NCBI GenBank assembly: GCA_035765195.1
Contig: DASTYC010000007.1
Span: forward strand, 392,469 to 456,468
Reading direction: 5' to 3'
DNA from: CALAED01 sp035765195
GTDB taxonomy: Bacteria; Actinomycetota; Actinomycetes; Streptosporangiales; Streptosporangiaceae
DNA: 64,000 nt
Shown here: positions 1-8,839 of the stretch, in pieces
How the letters are laid out: each line of letters begins with the position of its first letter
How positions within the stretch are numbered: position 1 is the first letter of the stretch
The notes under the pieces: model-generated
Told to the model about the DNA's origin: nothing
The model's database searches: none
The model's input: the letters and a program-made list of their open reading frames with translations, nothing else
Made by a program: the position numbers and the translations under genes

Positions 1-65
1 GCATCGCGTCGATCACCGGCTGGCTCCTCCTGGATCGGGCCGCGCGCGGACACTTGACCGGCTGA
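1..65 (+). CDS. Possible 3' end of an unidentified gene entering from the left edge
   Basis: In the frame starting at base 3 the window opens with about 20 residues, including the hydrophobic stretch IASITGWLLLDRA, and ends at a TGA at 63-65. It would converge on purH. It could be the tail of a membrane protein, but the fragment is too short to identify and could be chance. Confidence 0.3.
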   Translation, partial: IASITGWLLLDRAARGHLTG

Positions 66-118
66 ACCCCGCCGCGCGGTTCGGCCCGAGGGTACCAACG
101 CCGGGCGAGAGCCCTGGC

Positions 119-1675
119 TCAGTGGAAGAAGTGACGGACTCCGGTGAAGTAGAGCGTGATGCCCGCCTTGTCGGCGGCCGCGATGACGTCGTCGTCGCGG
201 ACGGAGCCGCCGGGCTCGACGATGGCGCGGACGCCGGCCTCCGCCAGCACCTCAAGTCCGTCGGGGAACGGAAAGAACGCGTCGGACGCCGCCACCGCCG
301 CGGCCGCGCGGTCGCCCGCGCGCGAGACCGCGAGCCGCGCCGCGTCGACCCGGTTGACCTGCCCCATTCCGATCCCCACGGTCGCCTGATCGTGGGCCAG
401 CACGATGGCGTTGGACTTCGCCGACCGGCAGGCTCGCCAGGCGAACGCGAGGTCGCGTGACATCGCCTCGTCGGCCGCGGGCCCGGCCATGAGCCGCCAC
501 GCGGCGGGATCGTCGCCGGGGGCGTCGATGCGGTCGGTGCTTTGCAGCAGCAGTCCGCCGTCGATCCGGCGGAACTCGGCGGCGTTGCGCGGCGCCGCCG
601 GGCAGCGCAGCAACCGGATGTTCTTCTTCTTGGCGAGCGTCGCCAGCGCCTCGTCGGCGAAGCCGGGGGCGACGACGACCTCGGTGAAGATGTCGGCGAG
701 CTGATCGGCCATCTCGGCCGACACCTCGCGGTTGGTGGCGATCACGCCGCCGAACGCGGACACCGGGTCGCAGGCGTGCGCCTTGCGGTGCGCCCCGACG
801 ATGTCGTCGTCCACCGCGATACCGCACGGGTTGGCGTGCTTGATGATCGCGACGCAGGGCTCGCCGAAGTCGTGGGCGGCGCGCCGGGCGGCGTCGGCGT
901 CGACGTAGTTGTTGTAGGACATCTCCTTGCCGTGCAACTGCTCGGCGGCGGCGAGCCCGCCCCGGCCGTCGGTGTACAGCGCGGCCCGCTGGTGCGGGTT
1001 CTCGCCGTAGCGCAGCACGGCGGCGCGATCCCAGGTGGCGCCGAGGAAGTCGGCCCACTGGGCGTCCGTGGCGATCTCGTCGGGCGCGAGCACGTTGGCG
1101 AACCAGGACGCCACCGCGACGTCGTAGGCGGCGGTGTGCGCGTACGCCCGGGCCGCCAGCCGGCGCCGCTGCTCGAGCGTGAACCCGCCCTGCCGGACGA
1201 CCGCGAGCACCGCGTCGTAGGAGCCGGGGTCGACGGCGACCGCGACCGACGCGTGGTTCTTCGCGGCGGCCCGGATCATCGCCGGGCCGCCGATGTCGAT
1301 CTGCTCGACGCACTCGTCCTCGCTCGCGCCGGAGGCGACGGTGTCGGCGAACGGGTAGAGGTTGGAGACCAGCAGCTCGAACGGCTGGATGTTGAGATCG
1401 TCGAGTTGTTGCAGGTGGGCGGGCTTGGCGCGGTCGGCGAGCAGCCCGGCGTGCACCTTGGGATGCAGGGTCTTCACCCGGCCGTCGAGGCACTCGGGGA
1501 AGCCGGTGAGCCGCTCGACCTTCATGACGGGCACGCCCGCCTCGGCGATCCTCGCCGCGGTCGAGCCGGTGGAAACGATCTCGACGCCCGCCGCGTGCAG
1601 GCCCTGGGCCAACTCGGCCAGACCGGTCTTGTCGTACACGCTGATCAACGCGCGCCTAATCGTCGTACGGCTCAC
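119..1675 (-). CDS. purH: Bifunctional AICAR formyltransferase / IMP cyclohydrolase
   Basis: Cytoplasmic enzyme for the last two steps of IMP synthesis: formyl transfer from 10-formyl-THF to AICAR, then ring closure of FAICAR. The N-terminal MGS-like cyclohydrolase domain (about residues 1-195) opens with TIRRALISVYDKTGL. The C-terminal transformylase domain carries the catalytic Lys-His motif KHANPCG at about residues 279-285. At 518 residues it is normal for the family. I chose the GTG at 1675, which follows AAGGGAG with an 8-nt gap; a GTG at 1705 in the same frame would add ten residues but has no comparable ribosome site. The start lies inside the last 20 bases of purN, so the two are translationally coupled. 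Confidence 0.97.
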   Translation of the reverse strand: MSRTTIRRALISVYDKTGLAELAQGLHAAGVEIVSTGSTAARIAEAGVPVMKVERLTGFPECLDGRVKTLHPKVHAGLLADRAKPAHLQQLDDLNIQPFELLVSNLYPFADTVASGASEDECVEQIDIGGPAMIRAAAKNHASVAVAVDPGSYDAVLAVVRQGGFTLEQRRRLAARAYAHTAAYDVAVASWFANVLAPDEIATDAQWADFLGATWDRAAVLRYGENPHQRAALYTDGRGGLAAAEQLHGKEMSYNNYVDADAARRAAHDFGEPCVAIIKHANPCGIAVDDDIVGAHRKAHACDPVSAFGGVIATNREVSAEMADQLADIFTEVVVAPGFADEALATLAKKKNIRLLRCPAAPRNAAEFRRIDGGLLLQSTDRIDAPGDDPAAWRLMAGPAADEAMSRDLAFAWRACRSAKSNAIVLAHDQATVGIGMGQVNRVDAARLAVSRAGDRAAAAVAASDAFFPFPDGLEVLAEAGVRAIVEPGGSVRDDDVIAAADKAGITLYFTGVRHFFH

Positions 1676-2303
1676 CTGCCGGGCTCCCTTCGTTGCAGCT
1701 GACACATTTCATTGACACCCGCCTGCCGTGCACCGTCCAGCCGTCGCGGGCCAGCCGTCCGACCACGTCGACAAGCAGCCGCCGCTCCACCTGCTTGATC
1801 CGCTCGTGCAGGGACTCTTCGTCGTCGTGCCCGCGGACCCGAACCGCCTCCTGCGCGAGGACGGGACCGGTGTCGACGCCGGCGTCGACGAAATGGACCG
1901 TACAGCCGGTGATCCGCACGCCGTACGCGAGCGCGTCGCGGACCGCGTGCACGCCCGGGAAGGCCGGCAGCAGCGAGGGGTGGGTGTTGACCACGGTGAA
2001 CCGCGCGAGGAACGCCGGGCCCAGGATCTTCATGAAGCCGGCCGAGACGACGAGGTCGGGACGGTGCGCGGCGACCATCTCGGTGATGGCGGCGTCCCAG
2101 TCGGCGCGGGCGGGGTGGTCGGGGACACGTGCCACGAACGTCGGCACCCCGGATCGTTCGGCGCGCGCGAGCCCTTCGATCCCCGGCCGGTCGGCGCCCA
2201 CGGCGACGACCGCCGCACCATAGGCTGGGTCTACGCACGCGTCGAGGAGCGCCTGTAGGTTGGTCCCCGCGCCGGAGACGAGGACGACGAGCCGGGCGGA
2301 CAC
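1656..2303 (-). CDS. purN: Phosphoribosylglycinamide formyltransferase 1
   Basis: Transfers a formyl group from 10-formyl-THF to GAR, the third step of purine synthesis. The 215-residue protein begins with the phosphate/GAR-binding segment RLVVLVSGAGTNLQAL and contains VVNTHPSLLPAFPG (Asn and His of the catalytic triad) and a downstream Asp in VDAGVDTGP. An in-frame opening runs far upstream, but the extension is Arg/Ser/Pro noise. The GTG at 2303, preceded by GGGGAG, gives the normal N-terminus. It overlaps purH by 20 bases. A TAGGCT -10-like hexamer at 2354-2359 lies upstream. Confidence 0.96.
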   Translation of the reverse strand: MSARLVVLVSGAGTNLQALLDACVDPAYGAAVVAVGADRPGIEGLARAERSGVPTFVARVPDHPARADWDAAITEMVAAHRPDLVVSAGFMKILGPAFLARFTVVNTHPSLLPAFPGVHAVRDALAYGVRITGCTVHFVDAGVDTGPVLAQEAVRVRGHDDEESLHERIKQVERRLLVDVVGRLARDGWTVHGRRVSMKCVSCNEGSPAGEPYDD

Positions 2304-2353
2304 ATGACTCCCCTGCTTGACGACACGACCGGAGGCTGCATCCGGCCATCCGC

Positions 2354-2359
2354 AGCCTA
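2354..2359 (-). promoter_or_regulatory. Candidate -10 box for purN-purH
   Basis: TAGGCT fits the TANNNT form common in actinomycete sigma-70-type promoters and lies about 50 bases before the purN start in the 91-bp divergent gap with the next gene. No convincing -35 box is visible. Confidence 0.35.
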
Positions 2360-2394
2360 CCGGCACACCCTGACGCCCATCCCGAGGAGGACAG

Positions 2395-2934
2395 GTGACT
2401 GACCAGCCCCGACAGGAGGCGCCGGGCGAGTCAGGGCCGGCCACCGATCCGATTCCCCCGGTGCCGCCGCAGCCGGGCCCCCAGCGGGACTGGCCGCATC
2501 GGCCCGACCGGCCCGAGCGGCACGGCCAACGCCCGGCCGCGGGTCCGGGCGACCGTGCCGGCAGGTGGGCGCTGGCGCTGGGCGGCGCCGCCCTGCTCCT
2601 GATGCTCGTCTTCCCGCCGGCGGCGCCGCTGCCGGCCGCCGCCGCGTTGGTCGTCGGCGTACGCGCCCGGCGCCGGGACCGGCGCGCCGCACGGCCGCCG
2701 GCGCGCGGCGCGCTCGCCGGCATCGTGCTCGGCTCGGTCGGGCTGGTCATCTCGATTCCGCTGGCGACGACGCAGATCGTGTTGTGGGGTGAGCTGCACC
2801 GCTACCTCGACTGCAGGCAGTCGGCGAACACGATCGCCGACGAGCAGGCCTGCAAGGAGACGTTCGTCCGCGAGGTCGAGCGGAAGTTCAACCTCCGCGA
2901 GGGCTCGCTCAAGCACTACGACATCCCGCTGTAG
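2395..2934 (+). CDS. Small two-TM membrane protein with Pro-rich N-terminus, function unknown
   Basis: A 179-residue protein starting at GTG after a strong GAGGAGGACAG site. Residues 1-55 are Pro/Arg/Gln-rich and probably cytosolic. Two hydrophobic segments follow (about 60-88 and 103-125), separated by a basic loop (RARRRDRRAARPP), then an outside tail with two Cys (CRQSA and ACKET) that could form a disulfide. The organisation resembles DUF4190-type small membrane proteins of actinomycetes, but I do not recognise a function. It is transcribed away from purN and converges on the PerM-like gene. Confidence 0.75.
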   Translation: MTDQPRQEAPGESGPATDPIPPVPPQPGPQRDWPHRPDRPERHGQRPAAGPGDRAGRWALALGGAALLLMLVFPPAAPLPAAAALVVGVRARRRDRRAARPPARGALAGIVLGSVGLVISIPLATTQIVLWGELHRYLDCRQSANTIADEQACKETFVREVERKFNLREGSLKHYDIPL

Positions 2935-2938
2935 CCGC

Positions 2939-2973
2939 CGCCCCGAAGGCGGGGGCGTCGGCGCGCGGCCGAC
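2939..2973. terminator. Two GC-rich hairpins between convergent genes
   Basis: The 43-bp gap holds two inverted repeats in tandem: CGCCCC/GGGGCG (2939-2944 and 2952-2957) and GTCGGC/GCCGAC (2957-2962 and 2968-2973). There is no T-tract, as is usual in actinomycetes. They probably terminate both converging transcripts. Confidence 0.55.
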
Positions 2974-2977
2974 AGGG

Positions 2978-4525
2978 TCACGATGGCCGGCGCGGCGATG
3001 CGGGCGGGGGCGCCGGCTTGGACGCGGGCCGGGACGCGGGCCGGGACGCCGGCTGGTCGTCGCGGAGAATGTAGATGGCGCCGCCACGGGTCTCGACCTT
3101 CTCGGGGTCGGCGGCCCGGTCGCGCTGGGCGCCGAGCACCGGCTCGGGGTCGACGAACTGCACGGGATCGGCCGGCACCGGCGCGGGCGCCCCCGGCGCG
3201 GCCGGCTCGCCATGCTCGGCGGCTGGCCCGGCGCCCGGCCACTCCTCCCGGCCCCGCACCCGCCTGAACAGCGACCAGTTCATCGCCCACGCCGCGATCG
3301 CCGCCGACACCCCGACCTCGAGCGCCGCCATGCAGCCGACCTGCCATGCGGACGGCCCCATGGTGGCGAGCCGCTGCCCGCCGAGCGGCCCGCCGGCGAG
3401 CGCGGCCAGGCCGGCGGCGACGCATGTCGTCAACGCCCCCGACACGAACCCCCACAGCGGCGCCGCCTCGTACACCGGACTGGGCAGCACCCGGACGGTG
3501 AGCGCGCCGCCGACGATGCCGGCGATGAACGGCGCCGCCAGCGCGAGCAGCGACAACGCCGGGGCCGGCCCCGGCTCGGGCAGCGCGGCCAGCGGCGGAA
3601 ACGACGGCACGACGTCGAGGAAGACGCCGGTCGGCGACACGCTCGTGCCGGTGCCGACCGAAAACCCCGGGCCGATGGCATAGGCCATGCCCCAGATCAC
3701 GGCGTTCGGCAGGAAGGCCAGCTCGACGAGAAACAACAACACCCCGCCGACGACCCCGGGAGCCAGCACGTCGTACAGCTGCCCGGCCTGGCGCGCGTGC
3801 AGCGCGAGCGACAGCCCGGCCAGCAGGGCGCCGGCGGCCACGAGCACCGCGGTGGCGCCGGCGACGCCGACCACCAGCGACCGCGGCCGGTCGGGCAGCA
3901 GCCGTAGCAGGGCGCCGAGCCCGGAGCGGACCCGGCCGCCGCCGCGGTCGCGCACCACGGCGCGCGCCGCGCCGAACCCGCCCGCGAACAGGGCCAGCAC
4001 GAAGGCGACCACCAGGGCCTGCCACGCCGAGGGCACCACCACCGAGCCGCGGGCGGCGAGGGCGAGCAGCCCGGCCAAGCTGGCGTAGGGCACGGCCAGC
4101 GACAGCGCGGCGGGCACCACGCCGATGTCGCGGCCGCCCGGGGCGTCGGCCGTCCGGGTGATCCAGCCGCCGCTGCGGTACAGCAGGGCGCCCGGCAAGA
4201 CCATCAGTCCGAGCGGCAGCAGGCCCACCCGGCCGTCGGGCAGGGAGTATCCGGCGTGGTGGGCGACGAGCCAGAAGTTGACCGCCGTACGGAACACATC
4301 GGGCAGCCCGGAGCCCAGCGCGCTGCGCGGCCCGGCCACCCAGCCGATGAGCGTGATCGTCGTGAGCCCCGCCAGGCCGATGCCCACGCACCAGGCCGCG
4401 CCCACGATGCCGGTGACCGCCAGCGGGCGCGGCCGCGGGTCGCCGCCGGGGGTGCGGGGCGGCGCCGGCGGCCGCCCGCCGGCCGGACGAGACGGCGGCC
4501 GGGTGCGCCCATGCCCATCGCTCAC
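2978..4525 (-). CDS. perM: PerM-like polytopic membrane protein (DUF6350)
   Basis: A 515-residue integral membrane protein with about ten hydrophobic segments between residues 35 and 440, a Pro-rich N-terminus and a charged, Pro/Ala/Ser-rich tail. The position between sucCD and purN-purH matches mycobacterial perM (Rv0955), which is needed for division under magnesium limitation and acid stress; a division role here is inferred from family and synteny. The open frame extends upstream to 4780 but into composition noise. The GTG at 4525 (N-terminus VSDGHGRTRPP) gives a sensible start, though its ribosome site (GGGCGG) is weak. It is divergent from the AraC-type regulator. Confidence 0.85.
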   Translation of the reverse strand: MSDGHGRTRPPSRPAGGRPPAPPRTPGGDPRPRPLAVTGIVGAAWCVGIGLAGLTTITLIGWVAGPRSALGSGLPDVFRTAVNFWLVAHHAGYSLPDGRVGLLPLGLMVLPGALLYRSGGWITRTADAPGGRDIGVVPAALSLAVPYASLAGLLALAARGSVVVPSAWQALVVAFVLALFAGGFGAARAVVRDRGGGRVRSGLGALLRLLPDRPRSLVVGVAGATAVLVAAGALLAGLSLALHARQAGQLYDVLAPGVVGGVLLFLVELAFLPNAVIWGMAYAIGPGFSVGTGTSVSPTGVFLDVVPSFPPLAALPEPGPAPALSLLALAAPFIAGIVGGALTVRVLPSPVYEAAPLWGFVSGALTTCVAAGLAALAGGPLGGQRLATMGPSAWQVGCMAALEVGVSAAIAAWAMNWSLFRRVRGREEWPGAGPAAEHGEPAAPGAPAPVPADPVQFVDPEPVLGAQRDRAADPEKVETRGGAIYILRDDQPASRPASRPASKPAPPPASPRRPS

Positions 4526-4743
4526 CCGCCCAATGCTGACAGCCCGGCGCGCCGGGGTCGGGCCGCTCGCCCGGCGTGTCGCCGTTCGGCCCGCATGTGC
4601 GCGGCGCGCCGCGGCCGTGCGCGGACGGTCAACCGGACTGCGCTGAGTGGCAATGACATATGCCGCGAACAGCGCCGATTCTCGACGGATGCCCAAAGAG
4701 GGGCCATGTAGGGTCGTGAGGCGTTGGGCGTTTCGCGGGGATC

Positions 4744-5718
4744 GTGATGATGAGGGCAGAGTTCCGGGCCACCGACGCACCGGTGGCGTCCCGCGCCGAC
4801 TATTGGCGGCACGTGGTGAACGAACGGCTGTTCCCCGTGGAGGGCCGCCCGACCGAGGGCGCCGACTTCGACGGCAGGCTCGTCTCCGGCCAGGTCGGGG
4901 CCGTACGGGTCGTCGACGTGACCGCGCCGCCCGCCGAATGCCGCCGCACCGCCAAGCTCATCGGGCGGTCGAACCACGAGCTGTACCACGTCGATGTGCT
5001 GGTGACCGGCTCGGTGCTGATCGAGCACGCCGGCAGGCGGACCCGGCTGGGGCCGGGCGACTTCGCCATGATCGACCTGTCCCGTCCGTGCCGGTGGGTG
5101 TCCGCGGGCGCGCGACACGTCACGGTCACGTTCCCGCGCGCGCTGTTGCCGATGAGTCACGACGAGGTCGGCGAGCTGATGGGCGTGCGCGTGCCCGGCG
5201 ACCGGGGCGCCGGCGCGCTGATCTCATCGGTCGCGCGGCAACTGCCCGATCACCTCGACGACTATCAGTCGGCCGCCGGCGTCCGCCTGGGCACCACCGT
5301 GGTCGACCTGCTCACCGTGGCGCTGGCGGCGCAGCTCGACCGGGGTCGCACCGTGACGCCGGAGGCCAGGCGGCGGGTGCTGCTGGCCGCCGTGCACGCC
5401 TACATCGAGCGGCGGCTCGGCGACCCCGGCCTCACCCCGGCGACGATCGCCGCCGCCCACCACATCTCGCTGCGCTACCTGCACAAGCTGTTCGAGGCAC
5501 AGGGCACCACCGTGGCCGGGTGGATCCGCCGGCGCCGCCTCGACCGCTGCCGCGCCGACCTGCTCGACCCGGCGTACCGTGCGCGGCCGGTCGGCGCCAT
5601 CGGGGCCCGCTGGGGATTTCCCGACGCCTCCAAGTTCAGCCGTGTCTTCCGCGCCGCGCATGGCGTCCCGCCCGGCGAGTACCGCCGGCTGGCCCCCGCC
5701 GAGCCGGACCCGCGCTGA
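4744..5718 (+). CDS. AraC-family transcriptional regulator
   Basis: A 324-residue protein with an N-terminal AraC-binding-like sensor domain (about 20-190, containing ELYHVDVLVTGSVLIEHAG) and a C-terminal double helix-turn-helix (about 215-315). The second HTH shows the signature WGFPDASKFSRVFRAAHG followed by PPGEYR. The inducer is not evident. It starts GTG-ATG-ATG, so the start is uncertain by two codons. TAGGGT at 4709-4714 could be the -10 box. It is divergent from perM; the next gene, hemerythrin-like, lies 146 bp downstream on the same strand and could be a target. Confidence 0.93.
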   Translation: MMMRAEFRATDAPVASRADYWRHVVNERLFPVEGRPTEGADFDGRLVSGQVGAVRVVDVTAPPAECRRTAKLIGRSNHELYHVDVLVTGSVLIEHAGRRTRLGPGDFAMIDLSRPCRWVSAGARHVTVTFPRALLPMSHDEVGELMGVRVPGDRGAGALISSVARQLPDHLDDYQSAAGVRLGTTVVDLLTVALAAQLDRGRTVTPEARRRVLLAAVHAYIERRLGDPGLTPATIAAAHHISLRYLHKLFEAQGTTVAGWIRRRRLDRCRADLLDPAYRARPVGAIGARWGFPDASKFSRVFRAAHGVPPGEYRRLAPAEPDPR

Positions 5719-5864
5719 CCCCCGCCGACCCCTACCGACCCCACGGGCGAGACATGCGCCCGAAGGCAACGGGCGTGCGTGCGGCGGCAACGACGCAGCG
5801 GCGGGCCCGCGCCGACACTGGTGGCCGCGACCGACAGGACACGACACCGCCCGGGGGTGCGAGC

Positions 5865-6467
5865 ATGCCACGGAATCCAGATCCTTCTGATCAGCCGGCC
5901 GAGCGGGGATGGGCGCTGCGCAGGCTGATCAGCGTCCATGCCGAGATGCGCGACGATCTCGCCGTGCTGCGCCGCGCCGTGTTCGCCGTCACCCGGCCGG
6001 ACGACGATCAGGACGCCGCGGCCGCCATCGCCGCGCTCGGCGAGGTGTCATTCCGGGACCCGGCGTGGTCGTTGCGCAGGTACTGCGCGCACTTTTGCCG
6101 TTTCGTCCACGACCATCATTCGGTCGAGGACACCATGTTGTTCCCGGTGCTGCTCGCCCACGAGCACAACCGCGACGAGCTCGCGACGGTGATCCGGCGG
6201 CTCCAGGACGACCATCGCACGCTCTCCCGCCACCTGGACGAGGTCGAGGACGCCATGACCGCCGCGGCCGGCGACGACGCCGCCAAGGCCGCGGCCGCCA
6301 AGGCCGCGGCCGTCGAGGCCATCGAACGGCTGGCCGGCCACCTAGAGGCCCACCTCGCACTGGAGGAGGAGACCCTCGCCCCGGCGCTGAACGCGCTGTC
6401 GGAGGTCGTGGCCGAGGACGACCTGCCGCCGCCGGACGGATCCAGCGTCACCTGGCGGAGCGCATGA
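5865..6467 (+). CDS. Hemerythrin HHE-domain protein
   Basis: A 200-residue soluble four-helix protein. Metal-ligand motifs appear in order: His in SVHAEMRDDL, FVHDHHSVEDTMLFPVL, DDHRTLSRHL and HLEAHLALEEETLAPAL. This matches di-iron hemerythrin-like proteins used in oxygen, NO or redox sensing or iron handling; the exact role is not readable. An Ala/Lys insert (AAKAAAAKAAAVEA) with repetitive coding DNA links helices 3 and 4. The ATG at 5865 follows a GGGGGTG site. Its last 20 bases overlap the 3' end of sucD on the opposite strand. Confidence 0.85.
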   Translation: MPRNPDPSDQPAERGWALRRLISVHAEMRDDLAVLRRAVFAVTRPDDDQDAAAAIAALGEVSFRDPAWSLRRYCAHFCRFVHDHHSVEDTMLFPVLLAHEHNRDELATVIRRLQDDHRTLSRHLDEVEDAMTAAAGDDAAKAAAAKAAAVEAIERLAGHLEAHLALEEETLAPALNALSEVVAEDDLPPPDGSSVTWRSA

Positions 6468-7338
6468 TCTCGCGCATCAGCCGCGCGGTCTCGCTCGGCG
6501 TCTTGCCGACGCGGACGCCGACCTTCTCCAGGGCGTCCTTCTTGGCCTGCGCGGTGCCGGACGACCCGGACACGATCGCGCCCGCGTGGCCCATGGTCTT
6601 GCCCTCGGGCGCGGTGAAGCCGGCGACGTAGCCGACGACGGGCTTGGTCACGTGCTCGTCGATGTAGGCCGCCGCGCGTTCCTCGGCGTCGCCGCCGATC
6701 TCGCCGATCATCACCACCGCGTCGGTCTCGGGGTCGGCCTGGAAGGCCTCCAGCGCGTCGATGTGCGTCGTGCCGATGACCGGGTCGCCGCCGATGCCCA
6801 CGCAGGTCGAAAAGCCCACGTCGCGCAGCTCGTACATCATCTGGTAGGTGAGCGTGCCCGACTTGGACACCAGCCCGACGCGGCCGGGCGTGGTGATGTC
6901 GGCCGGGATGATGCCCGCGTTGGACTTGCCCGGCGAGGCGATGCCGGGACAGTTCGGGCCGATGATGCGGGTCTTGTTGCCGTTCGCGACCGCGTGCCCC
7001 CAAAACCACGTCGAGTCGTGCACCGGAATGCCTTCGGTGATGACCACGCACAGCGGTATCTCCGCGTCGATGGCCTCGACGACGGCGTCCTTGGTGAACC
7101 GCGGCGGCACGAAGACGACCGAGACGTCGGCGCCGGTCTCGGCCATGGCCTCGGCCACGGTGCCGAAGACCGGCAGATCCTTGCCCTCGTAGGTCGCGAT
7201 CTGCCCGGCCTTGCGGGCGTTGACGCCGCCGACGATGGTGGTGCCGGCGCGCAGCATGCGCGCGGTGTGCTTGGAGCCCTCCGAGCCGGTCATCCCCTGG
7301 ACGATGACCTTGCTGGCTTCCGTCAGCCAGATCGCCAT
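6448..7338 (-). CDS. sucD: Succinyl-CoA synthetase (ADP/GDP-forming), alpha subunit
   Basis: TCA-cycle enzyme interconverting succinyl-CoA and succinate with substrate-level phosphorylation. The 296-residue protein has the N-terminal CoA-binding fold (VIVQGMTGSEGSKHT) and the phospho-histidine loop GKTMGHAGAIVSGSSG near residue 250. Its start lies only 5 bases after the sucC stop, so the two form one operon. Its end overlaps the opposing hemerythrin gene by 20 bp. Confidence 0.97.
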   Translation of the reverse strand: MAIWLTEASKVIVQGMTGSEGSKHTARMLRAGTTIVGGVNARKAGQIATYEGKDLPVFGTVAEAMAETGADVSVVFVPPRFTKDAVVEAIDAEIPLCVVITEGIPVHDSTWFWGHAVANGNKTRIIGPNCPGIASPGKSNAGIIPADITTPGRVGLVSKSGTLTYQMMYELRDVGFSTCVGIGGDPVIGTTHIDALEAFQADPETDAVVMIGEIGGDAEERAAAYIDEHVTKPVVGYVAGFTAPEGKTMGHAGAIVSGSSGTAQAKKDALEKVGVRVGKTPSETARLMREIMRSAR

Positions 7339-7343
7339 GTCTA

Positions 7344-8537
7344 TTACACCCCTGCCGCGAGCTCGGCGGCGCGCTTCGCCGCGTCGTCCATCGTGTCGAC
7401 CTGCTGTACGCCGGGCAGTGCCGCGTCGGCGAGGATCTGTCTACCACGGTCGGCGTTGTTGCCGTCCAGCCGGACGACGAGGGGCCGGTCGACGGACTCG
7501 CCGCGCGCCGCCAGCATCTGGTAGGCCGCGACGATGCCGTCGGCGACGGCGTCGCAGGCCGTGATGCCGCCGAACACGTTGACGAACACGCTCTTGACGT
7601 CGGGGTCGCCCAGCACGATCTCGAGCCCGTTGGCCATGACCTCGGCCGACGCGCCGCCGCCGATGTCGAGGAAGTTGGCCGGCCGCTGCGCGTTGCCCTG
7701 CCCGTCGACGATCGTCTCGCCCGCGTAGGCGACCACGTCGAGCGTCGACATGACGAGGCCGGCGCCGTTGCCGATGATGCCGACGGTGCCGTTCTCGAGC
7801 TTGACGTAGTTGAGGTCCTTCTCCTTGGCCCGCGCCTCGAGCGGATCGGCCGCGTCGACGTCCTCGAACGCGAGGTGCTCGGGCTGGCGGAAGGCGGAGT
7901 TGGCGTCGAGCGTGACCTTGCCGTCGAGCGCGACCACCCGGCCGTCCGCCGTCAAGATCATCGGGTTGACCTCGACGAGGGTGGCGTCCTCGTCGACGAA
8001 CACCGCCCACAGCCGTTCGATCAACTCGGCGGCACCGTCGAGGGCCGCGTCCGGCAGCCGCCCGGCCGCCGCGATCTCACGCGCCTTGGCGCGATCGACG
8101 CCGGTGAGCGCGGAGACCGGCACCTTGGCGACGGCGTCCGGGTTCGTCGCCGCGACCTCCTCGATGTCCATGCCGCCCTCGACCGAGCAGATGGAAAGGA
8201 ACGTCCGGTTCGCCCGATCGAGCAGGAACGAGAAGTAGTACTCCTGCGCGATCGCGCTGGCCTCCTCGACGAGGACCTTGTGGACCGTGTGGCCCTTGAT
8301 GTCCATGCCGAGAATCTGGCCGGCCTTGTCGGCGGCGTCCGCGGGCGACTCGGCCAGTTTCACGCCGCCGGCCTTGCCGCGGCCGCCCGTCTTCACCTGG
8401 GCCTTGACCACGACGCGCGACGCGAACTCGGCCGCGATGTCGTGCGCTTCCTGGGGGGTGTGGGCGATCTTCCCGGCCGGCACCGGGACGCCATAGGCGG
8501 CGAAGAGTTCCTTCGCCTGATGTTCGAACAGATCCAC
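7344..8537 (-). CDS. sucC: Succinyl-CoA synthetase, beta subunit
   Basis: ATP-grasp subunit that binds nucleotide and succinate and pairs with SucD. The 397-residue protein starts MDLFEHQAKELFAAYGVPVP, has the grasp-loop KTGGRGKAGGVKLA near residue 50, the metal-site segment EVNPMIL and the C-terminal CoA-ligase domain with NVFGGITACD. Length is normal. The GTG start is preceded by GGACG about 7 bases upstream. First gene of the sucC-sucD operon. Confidence 0.97.
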   Translation of the reverse strand: MDLFEHQAKELFAAYGVPVPAGKIAHTPQEAHDIAAEFASRVVVKAQVKTGGRGKAGGVKLAESPADAADKAGQILGMDIKGHTVHKVLVEEASAIAQEYYFSFLLDRANRTFLSICSVEGGMDIEEVAATNPDAVAKVPVSALTGVDRAKAREIAAAGRLPDAALDGAAELIERLWAVFVDEDATLVEVNPMILTADGRVVALDGKVTLDANSAFRQPEHLAFEDVDAADPLEARAKEKDLNYVKLENGTVGIIGNGAGLVMSTLDVVAYAGETIVDGQGNAQRPANFLDIGGGASAEVMANGLEIVLGDPDVKSVFVNVFGGITACDAVADGIVAAYQMLAARGESVDRPLVVRLDGNNADRGRQILADAALPGVQQVDTMDDAAKRAAELAAGV

Positions 8538-8839
8538 GAGGGTTCGTCCTTAACGGATCGATTACGGACCGACAGGCAGCGCGTGCCGCTCACGTGGTCG
8601 CGCGGTCAGGACGTCACGCCGAGCCGATGCCCGGCGCACGGGACGCCCGGCGCACGGACGGCTCCCACCCTGGCCGCGGGACCACGCGACGGTTTCGCTC
8701 CGACCTGGCAGCCTACTTTGCCTTACCTGGCGGGCGGGCCGGGGCCCTCGCCAAGTTGACGATGTCGCCGCCGGGGATGTCGCCGGATGCCGGGAGCGGG
8801 GTAATACTGAATCGACGGGCGGCGTAGAGGGGAACGCGG
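8538..8839. other. Divergent intergenic region between sucC and the GH15-like gene
   Basis: 302 bases with no convincing gene. It must carry the sucCD promoter leftward and the GH15-like promoter rightward. Visible are a TAATACT -10-like element at 8802-8808, about 32 bases before the TTG start at 8840, without a clear -35 box, and a 13-bp direct repeat described separately. Confidence 0.5.
8629..8657. repeat. 13-bp direct repeat, period 16
   Basis: GCCCGGCGCACGG occurs at 8629-8641 and again at 8645-8657 in the sucC upstream region. It could be a regulator site pair or simple slippage. Confidence 0.7.
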
